A stretch of DNA of 11,850 nt from Thermomicrobiales bacterium (GTDB lineage Bacteria; Chloroflexota; Chloroflexia; Thermomicrobiales; UBA6265), in the NCBI GenBank assembly GCA_025937615.1, contig JAICRA010000011.1, positions 1-11,850 of the forward strand, in the 5' to 3' direction. Below, piece by piece: positions 7,512-11,850 of this stretch (its first letter is position 1; the number at the start of each line of letters is the position of its first letter). A program made the position numbers and the translations under genes. Under the pieces are notes generated by a model, which was given only the letters and a program-made list of their open reading frames with translations, ran no database searches and was not told where the DNA came from.

Positions 7512-8300
7512 CTAGAGCACGGAGACATCGTTGATCGTGATATGAAACGCATAACCAAGCGCTTCGGCGGCTCGCCTCGACATAAGCATGCGGGGCAGAA
7601 AGATCTCGAAATAGTGCATCACCGGCGCGATCGAGGTGTCAATCTCCAGCTCGAGTGTGACTGACTTCGCGTCGGGATCCACTCGCAGCCGGGACGATGT
7701 GGCGGCGAAATTGACTCTGTCATGCTGATCGAAGGTAGTCGGATCGGGGTTGCGGACGCGAGATCGATGGACATCAGCCTTATCGGCCAGGATCAGGACG
7801 GCGGAGACGGCATGCACCGGCTCGCCGATGCGCCCCTCGTCTTCATGCGAACCGATCGCGCCCATCACCATCGCCGCGTCTTCTGGCGTCGCGCCGAGCC
7901 TGCGCAGGATTTCATGGGCGAGTAGCGCACCCGTACGGGCATGATCCAGGCGGCTGACGACATTACCGATGTCGTGAAGATAGCCAGCAATCGCCGCAAG
8001 TTCTTGCTGCCGGCGGTCGAAACCCATCCGCTTCAGAATGTTACGCGCGATGTTAGCCACTAGGCCGACATGACGGAATCCGTGCTCGGTATAACCAATG
8101 ACCCCGAGATTGCGATTCGCGTTCCGGATGAATGCCTGCACTTCCGGATCAGATTTCACCATGTCCAAGCTGACGGATGCTTTGCCACCACTCGTCTGGC
8201 CATCTCTCGAAGCACTGAACGGATCGACGTCATCGCTGTCGACCGGGCCCGGGCCAGGGCGTGGGCTTCTGGGGATGGCAATTTCAGGTGCTTCTGCCAT
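7512..8300 (-). CDS. HD-domain metal-dependent phosphohydrolase
   Basis: The 262-aa soluble protein has an HD superfamily domain. Candidate metal ligands are H73 and/or H77 (TEHGFRH), the H109-D110 pair (YLHDIGN), H152 (IGSHEDEG) and D173 (LILADKADVHRS). This pattern fits an HD hydrolase with one or two metal ions. The exact substrate (nucleotide, cyclic dinucleotide or other phosphate ester) cannot be told from sequence. Homologous proteins usually begin near the VKSDPEVQAFI segment (residue 48), so the first 46 residues (Pro/Ser/Asp-rich, PRSPRPGPGPVDSDD) are an extra, probably disordered extension; ATG at residue 47 is an alternative start. The ATG at 8298-8300 has no clear Shine-Dalgarno site. 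It is the first gene before rodA, 42 bp apart, which hints at a link to cell-wall growth but does not prove it. Confidence 0.85.
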   Translation of the reverse strand: MAEAPEIAIPRSPRPGPGPVDSDDVDPFSASRDGQTSGGKASVSLDMVKSDPEVQAFIRNANRNLGVIGYTEHGFRHVGLVANIARNILKRMGFDRRQQELAAIAGYLHDIGNVVSRLDHARTGALLAHEILRRLGATPEDAAMVMGAIGSHEDEGRIGEPVHAVSAVLILADKADVHRSRVRNPDPTTFDQHDRVNFAATSSRLRVDPDAKSVTLELEIDTSIAPVMHYFEIFLPRMLMSRRAAEALGYAFHITINDVSVL

Positions 8301-8504
8301 GCGCGCTTATCCGGGTGGGGTTCGAACTTACTGTCCTCAGCGAGTATAAGGAGAAGTCTCGGTGTAGAACTTCGCGGGGCGTCCCACCGGGTCGGGAACG
8401 CGGCAATCGGCATATTCTCGGCATGATCATCGTGCTATGCTTCGCCCGTTCCACGTGCCCGGCGCTGGCCTCGTCTTCCCGCCATAATCAGGTGGTTCCA
8501 AGGA
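8301..8504. promoter_or_regulatory. divergent promoter region HD phosphohydrolase / DUF3090 gene
   Basis: The 204-bp gap between divergent starts should hold two promoters. Leftward, TATACT (8348-8343, minus strand) is a good -10 about 43 bp ahead of the HD start, but no good -35 is seen. Rightward, CATAAT (8483-8488) is a near-consensus -10, again without a clear -35, and would give an RNA starting about 10 nt before the DUF3090 ATG, so nearly leaderless. Both assignments are by eye and uncertain. Confidence 0.3.
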
Positions 8505-9032
8505 ATGGGTGGAGAACTCGACGCGGAGCGGATTCAAGTCGATGCAGTCGGTGAACCCGGCGATCGCCGTTTCAGGCTCCTGTCGATCGTCAATGGCCAA
8601 ACCTACGTAGTCTGGATGGAGAAGCAGCAGGTTCACGCTCTGGGATTGGCGCTCGAACAAATGCTTGCCCGGCTTCCAGACGCGGGACCTGTGCTTCCCG
8701 CAGCGCCGGTCGTTCCCGAGTTCGACCTGGAAACCCGAAAGCAGTTTCGGGTCGGTCGGATGGAACTGGGCTATGACGACGACGAAGACCGCATCGTGAT
8801 CGTTGCCCACGACCTGAACGGCTCGGAAGAAAACGATGCGGCATTCGCATGCCGCATGACGCGGGCGCAAGCTCGGGATCTAAGTGCGGAATCGGCAGCG
8901 GTGGTCGCCGCCGGTCGTCCCCGGTGCACGATGTGCGGGGAGCCGATGGGGCCTGGCCCGCATGTCTGCCCGCAGCAGAACGGTCACTTTCGCCACGATC
9001 TGGAAGCCGTCGAAGACGCCGAAGATGTCTAA
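8505..9032 (+). CDS. DUF3090 family protein
   Basis: This is a 175-aa protein of unknown function. The N-terminal half carries the family pattern: D-A-V-G-E-P-G-D-R-R-F-R-L-L (13-26), then a W-M-E-K-Q-Q-V-H-A-L stretch (37-46), as in the LEKxQVxxLxxRL segment of actinobacterial members. The C-terminus has a small zinc-binding motif: C141-x2-C144, then H153-x-C155, followed by N-G-H161. It is likely structural. An acidic DDDEDR patch sits at 91-96. The ATG at 8505 is the first available start in the frame; AAGGA abuts it with no spacing, so initiation may be weak or near-leaderless. In Actinobacteria the family often sits by a histidine phosphatase and a SCO1664-like gene; neither is here. The stop is TAA, 36 bp before the ilv promoter. 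Confidence 0.85.
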   Translation: MGGELDAERIQVDAVGEPGDRRFRLLSIVNGQTYVVWMEKQQVHALGLALEQMLARLPDAGPVLPAAPVVPEFDLETRKQFRVGRMELGYDDDEDRIVIVAHDLNGSEENDAAFACRMTRAQARDLSAESAAVVAAGRPRCTMCGEPMGPGPHVCPQQNGHFRHDLEAVEDAEDV

Positions 9033-9068
9033 AGATTGCGAATTTTCAGTTCTGGTGCGGCCAGCGGA

Positions 9069-9098
9069 TTGACAAAGAATCGTCACATGCCATACGAT
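9069..9098 (+). promoter_or_regulatory. probable sigma-70 promoter of the ilv operon leader
   Basis: A perfect -35 TTGACA (9069-9074) is separated by 18 bp from a -10 TACGAT (9093-9098, four of six consensus bases including TA...AT). Transcription would start near 9104-9106. That puts the leader-peptide start codon about 40 nt, the attenuator hairpin about 180 nt, and ilvB about 290 nt into the transcript. A second -10-like GATAAT at 9113-9118 lacks a -35. Confidence 0.6.
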
Positions 9099-9143
9099 TC
9101 ACGACGCTGGTGGATAATCCGCCTAAAGTGTGGTGCAGGATCG

Positions 9144-9230
9144 ATGAGATCTTCATTTGCAAGCATCATCATTTCCTCGGTAGCGGGCCTCGTACTTACG
9201 GGGCTCCCGGTAGGGGGCCGCGTGCGCTAA
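9144..9230 (+). CDS. ilv operon leader peptide (Ile/Val/Leu-rich)
   Basis: The frame starts at ATG 9144, with AGGA at 9137-9140, and ends at TAA 9228-9230, encoding 28 residues. It contains three Ile in a row (codons ATC ATC ATT, 9165-9173), then four Val and three Leu (V13, L16, V17, L18, L21, V23, V27). Ten of 28 residues are the end products of the pathway encoded downstream. This is the expected control peptide of a ribosome-mediated attenuator: a ribosome short of Ile-, Val- or Leu-tRNA would stall within it. The stop codon lies directly against the G-rich antiterminator strand at 9231. The frame is also open further upstream, to an ATG at 9087, but that lies inside the promoter. There is no homology-based support; the call rests on composition, position and RNA structure. 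Confidence 0.75.
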   Translation: MRSSFASIIISSVAGLVLTGLPVGGRVR

Positions 9231-9306
9231 GGGGGGCCATCAAGTCGGCGGAAGCCGAAAACAATGTAGACGAGTTTCTGGATCGGCCTCCCACCAGTGG
9301 GAGGCC
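9202..9306 (+). promoter_or_regulatory. transcription attenuator of ilvBN: competing antiterminator and terminator
   Basis: Four segments can pair in exclusive ways. Segment 1 is GGCTCCC (9202-9208). Segment 2 is GGGGGGCC (9231-9238), with a second copy GGGGGCC at 9213-9219. Segment 3 is GGCCTCCC (9285-9292). Segment 4 is GGGAGGCC (9299-9306). Segments 3:4 form the terminator stem. Segments 2:3 form an 8-bp helix with a single G-U, which would prevent it. Segment 1 can pair with either copy of 2 (7 bp, one G-U). A ribosome at the leader stop (9228-9230) would cover segment 2 and allow termination. One stalled at the Ile codons (9165-9173) would leave segment 2 free to antiterminate. A 5-bp hairpin with a GGAA tetraloop (9245-9258) sits between segments 2 and 3. 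Confidence 0.72.
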
Positions 9307-9311
9307 ATTTT
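9285..9311 (+). terminator. intrinsic terminator (attenuator) before ilvB
   Basis: GGCCTCCCA (9285-9293) and TGGGAGGCC (9298-9306) form a perfect 9-bp stem with a CCAG loop. ATTTTG follows, a short T tract of four. It lies 82 bp before the ilvB ATG and downstream of a leader peptide, so it is placed to stop transcription before the structural genes rather than after a gene. The short T run makes its strength uncertain. Confidence 0.75.
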
Positions 9312-9392
9312 GATGTCAAGGATCAAGGGCATGATTGTGAGAAGTGCGGGGACCCGGATGTACCGGTCGGTAACCTAGGGACGGGGTCAGTG

Positions 9393-11150
9393 ATGGCAGG
9401 GACCGGGACCACAACGGCGTGGACATCGCCGGACCGAACGAGCTCCGGACGTGGAAAAAAGGAACGGCCGGTGCTGACGGGGTCGCAAATCGTTTGCCGG
9501 GCGCTCGAGGACGAAGGCGTGGATACGGTTTTCGGCTACCCCGGCGGTGCGGTGATCCCGCTGTACGATGCGTTGCCAGGAGCCGGGTTTCACCATGTCC
9601 TGGTCCGGTTCGAGCAATGGGCGGCGCTCGCGGCCGAAGGGTACGCGCGTGCGACTGGCAAGCCTGGCGTTTGCCTCGCCACGTCGGGTCCGGGCGCGAC
9701 CAACCTGGTCACCGGGCTCGCCGATGCCATGCTTGACTCGGTCCCAATTGTCGCCATCACCGGACAGGTGATCCAACCACTCATCGGCCGCGATGCCTTC
9801 CAGGAAGTCGACATTACGGGCATCACTTTGCCGGTCACGAAGCACAATTATCTGGTCAATCGCATTCAGGACCTGGCTCCGACATTCAAAGAGGCGTTCC
9901 ACCTGGCCACAACCGGCCGGCCGGGACCGGTGCTGATCGACATCCCGAAAACTCTCTTCCTCCAAAAACATGAGTACGAGTATCCCGAAACCGTGTCCCG
10001 GCGCGGGTACCAACCGACATCAGTTCCAAACATGCGGCAGGTGCGGCTGGCGGCGGAGGCGATAAGAAAGGCGCGCAAGCCGCTGATCATGGCGGGCCAC
10101 GGCATCATGTTGAGCGGCGCGACCGGGTTGTTCCGGACGTTTGTCGAAAAGACCGGCATTCCCATCGCGTATACGCTCCTTGGTCTCGGCTCGTTCCCCG
10201 AGGAGCACCCTCTTGGGCTGGGGTTGATGGGCATGCACGGGCACAGGCATGTCAACGACGCCCTCGATGAGTGCGACCTCCTGATCAACATCGGGGCGCG
10301 ATTCGACGACCGGGCAACTGGCCAGGTCAGCGGGTTCGCGCAAAACGCGTTCGTCGTTCACGTCGATATCGACCCGGCCGAGATCGGGAAGAACGTCCGC
10401 ACCGACGTTCCTGTGGTCGGCGACGCCGCCGAAGTACTGAGGCTGTTGATCCCTGAAGTCGAGGGGGCCTGCCATGACGACTGGATGGCCTGGATCGATT
10501 CGCGGCGCGACCGAGCCCTCGACGAGGCGCTCGAGGAGCGGCCGGCATGGCCGGAGCCGTACACCATCGTCAAGTCGATTGCCGAGGCGACAAATGGTGA
10601 GGCAATTCTGACCACCGACGTCGGGCAGCACCAGATGTGGGCGGCCCAGCACTTCGGCTTCAATCACCCAGACCGTTGGATCACGTCGGGTGGCCTCGGC
10701 ACGATGGGTTTCGGCTTGCCATCGGCGATCGGGGCCAAGATCGGCCGGCCCGACCTCGAGGTTTGGGCGGTGATCGGGGACGGTGGTTTTCAAATGTCCT
10801 GCAACGAGCTCGCGACGGCCGTGCAGGAGAACCTCGACCTCAATATCGCGATCATCAATAACGGGTATCTCGGGATGGTCCGCCAGTGGCAGGACCTCTT
10901 CCACTCCAAGAATTACTCCGAGGTCAAGATCGGCGCACCGAATTTCGAGAAGCTTGCGGAGGCGTATGGCATTACGGGAATTACCGTGCGCTCTGACGCG
11001 GAGATTCGTCCGGCGATCGAACGAGCGCGAGCGATCCGTGGACCGGTGCTCATCGACTTTGTGATCGAGCCCGAAGCAAACGTCTGGCCGATCGTCCCGC
11101 CCGGTGCCGCGAATTCCGGGATGCTGCACAAGCAGCGATTTGAAGGGTAG
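9393..11150 (+). CDS. ilvB: acetolactate synthase, large (catalytic) subunit
   Basis: The ThDP-, FAD- and Mg-dependent enzyme joins two pyruvates to 2-acetolactate (Val/Leu branch), or pyruvate and 2-ketobutyrate to 2-aceto-2-hydroxybutyrate (Ile branch). I chose ATG 9393 (585 aa), with GGGG 6 nt upstream. An in-frame GTG at 9297 would start inside the terminator hairpin and is unlikely. Visible features are VFGYPGGAVIPLYDA (47-61), the ThDP-activating Glu E74 in VRFEQWAALAAEGYARATG, TSGPGATNL, RDAFQE (133-138), FDDRATG, the ThDP/Mg motif from GDG (462-464) to NN (489-490), and QWQDLF with W499, the Trp associated with 2-ketobutyrate preference. FEQWA replaces the more usual HEQGA. Residues 1-25 are a variable lead. 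ilvN follows after 8 bp. Confidence 0.96.
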   Translation: MAGTGTTTAWTSPDRTSSGRGKKERPVLTGSQIVCRALEDEGVDTVFGYPGGAVIPLYDALPGAGFHHVLVRFEQWAALAAEGYARATGKPGVCLATSGPGATNLVTGLADAMLDSVPIVAITGQVIQPLIGRDAFQEVDITGITLPVTKHNYLVNRIQDLAPTFKEAFHLATTGRPGPVLIDIPKTLFLQKHEYEYPETVSRRGYQPTSVPNMRQVRLAAEAIRKARKPLIMAGHGIMLSGATGLFRTFVEKTGIPIAYTLLGLGSFPEEHPLGLGLMGMHGHRHVNDALDECDLLINIGARFDDRATGQVSGFAQNAFVVHVDIDPAEIGKNVRTDVPVVGDAAEVLRLLIPEVEGACHDDWMAWIDSRRDRALDEALEERPAWPEPYTIVKSIAEATNGEAILTTDVGQHQMWAAQHFGFNHPDRWITSGGLGTMGFGLPSAIGAKIGRPDLEVWAVIGDGGFQMSCNELATAVQENLDLNIAIINNGYLGMVRQWQDLFHSKNYSEVKIGAPNFEKLAEAYGITGITVRSDAEIRPAIERARAIRGPVLIDFVIEPEANVWPIVPPGAANSGMLHKQRFEG

Positions 11151-11158
11151 GGGGCATC

Positions 11159-11722
11159 GTGAAGAATCGTCACACGCTGAGCGTTCTCGTCGAGGATCAC
11201 CCCGGGGTCCTCAACCGGGTGGTCTCGCTGCTGCGCCGGCGCTCATTCAACATCGACTCGATCACGGTCGGGCATTCGGAGCAGCCCGGGGTCTCACGCA
11301 TGACCATTGTCGTCATCGGCCGGGACGAAGAAGTGGAGCAGGCCGGTAAGCAACTTTACAAGCTCATGGAAGTGCTGAAGGTCATCGACGTGACATCGTT
11401 GAACTGTGTCGCGCATGAGATGGCGCTGATCAAAGTGGCGGCAAAATCTCAGACGCGGTCAGAAATCCTGCAGATCGCGCAGATTTATGACGCGCGGATC
11501 GTCGATGCCAGCCCGACGACCTTGCTGATCGAAGCCACCGGCGCGGAAACCCACATCGATGGATTGCTGAACATGTTGAAAGCGTTCGGCATCCGGGAGC
11601 TCGTCCGAACTGGCCCGGTCGCGATGATGAGCGGATCAACGACGGTCGGCGTTAAGGAAAGCTCTCGCCCGGAGCGGGAACTGGCGGTTGCCGGCAACGG
11701 CTCGACGCCACACGCGAACTGA
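11159..11722 (+). CDS. ilvN: acetolactate synthase, small (regulatory) subunit
   Basis: IlvN (also named IlvH) binds the large subunit, raises its activity, and in most bacteria confers feedback inhibition by valine. The product is 187 aa with an N-terminal ACT domain, HTLSVLVEDHPGVLNRVVSL (5-24). The family stretch RRRSFNIDSITVG (26-38) and the typical second half, beginning EMALIKVAA, follow. The last 25 residues (about 163-187) form a variable polar tail beyond the usual family end. The GTG start at 11159 has AGGGGG (11149-11154), which overlaps the ilvB stop TAG; the 8-bp gap suggests translational coupling. The stop is TGA. The gene shares the attenuated ilv transcript and is followed 113 bp later by the probable ilvC. 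Confidence 0.96.
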   Translation: MKNRHTLSVLVEDHPGVLNRVVSLLRRRSFNIDSITVGHSEQPGVSRMTIVVIGRDEEVEQAGKQLYKLMEVLKVIDVTSLNCVAHEMALIKVAAKSQTRSEILQIAQIYDARIVDASPTTLLIEATGAETHIDGLLNMLKAFGIRELVRTGPVAMMSGSTTVGVKESSRPERELAVAGNGSTPHAN

Positions 11723-11835
11723 GCCTAGGGCGTCCTGTCAGCGAAGCCCTTGCCTGGAGATAGGCGGCTAAGCCGGGCGGAGGGTCCGGAGTACAAGAGC
11801 AGCGCGCGACGCTGGAACGATCATGGGGGAGACGC

Positions 11836-11850
11836 ATGCCCGCGAAGGTC
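11836..11850 (+). CDS. ilvC: probable start of ketol-acid reductoisomerase (partial, cut by window end)
   Basis: ATG at 11836 follows a strong GGGGGAG (11825-11831) at proper spacing and encodes M-P-A-K-V before the window ends. Position directly after ilvBN, and an N-terminus like the MxAKVYYD-type start of many IlvC proteins, make ilvC the best guess. Five codons cannot prove it. The 113-bp gap from ilvN holds only small GC hairpins without a T tract, so read-through from ilvBN is plausible. Confidence 0.5.

Noticed and set aside
9209..9226. TAGGGGGCCGCGT resembles part of the T-box sequence AGGGTGGNACCGCG
   Set aside because: It lacks the TGGN core that contacts the tRNA CCA end, it does not overlap the terminator stem as a T-box antiterminator must, and it lies within leader codons. 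Leader-peptide attenuation explains the region better.
9297..9392. In-frame GTG start 32 codons upstream for ilvB, with a C-x2-C-like CEKC
   Set aside because: The GTG is in the terminator loop and arm, there is no ribosome site, and the extra residues do not look like an IlvB N-terminus. ATG 9393 with GGGG upstream is better.
10020..11129. Long open frame of 369 codons antisense to ilvB
   Set aside because: It is fully opposite a clear catalytic gene in high-GC DNA, its composition is Arg/Asp/His-rich as expected of a shadow frame, and it has no recognisable domain.
9075..11174. 13-base repeat AAGAATCGTCACA at 9075-9087 and 11162-11174 (ilv promoter spacer and ilvN start)
   Set aside because: One chance match of this length is expected in a window of this size. 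It could be tested for conservation, but nothing else links the copies.

Overview
The window is a GC-rich bacterial chromosomal segment carrying mostly housekeeping genes. I see no mobile element, CRISPR array or phage gene. A DUF3090 protein (a family I know mainly from Actinobacteria and Chloroflexota), frequent GTG/TTG starts, several genes with weak or absent Shine-Dalgarno sites and high GC together suggest Chloroflexota, perhaps near Thermomicrobia. That placement is inference only. TGA is a normal stop here (gatA and ilvN end on it), so the standard code applies.

Layout. Positions 21-1934 (minus) hold gatC, then gatA two bases later, then tRNA-Lys(CTT); gatB is not in the window. From 2197 to 3486 (plus) lies a lipoprotein with a beta-propeller-like domain, interrupted by an in-frame TGA. 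dnaX (minus) meets it tail to tail with overlapping stop codons. rsmI (plus) diverges from dnaX across a 132 bp gap. rsmI then runs 111 bp into the end of rodA (minus), which is preceded by an HD-domain phosphohydrolase gene on the same strand. A DUF3090 gene (plus) diverges from the HD gene. The right end is an ilvB-ilvN operon (plus), very probably continuing into ilvC, whose first five codons close the window.

The most interesting structure is the 5' leader of ilvB (about 9069-9311). It has a consensus-like promoter and a 28-codon reading frame rich in Ile, Val and Leu codons, including three consecutive Ile codons. A G-rich segment directly follows the leader stop codon, and a strong hairpin with a short T tract lies ahead of ilvB. 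The G-rich segment is complementary to the 5' arm of that hairpin, so terminator and antiterminator exclude each other. This is the architecture of ribosome-mediated transcription attenuation by branched-chain aminoacyl-tRNA supply, matched to an operon for branched-chain amino acid synthesis.

Second in interest is the lipoprotein's TGA. It falls where sibling repeats of the same protein carry Trp, and the frame stays open with good motifs for 187 codons beyond it. A TGG-to-TGA change, real or from sequencing, is the best reading. The other genes are core functions: glutaminyl/asparaginyl-tRNA formation, DNA polymerase III clamp loading, 16S rRNA methylation, and SEDS peptidoglycan polymerisation.
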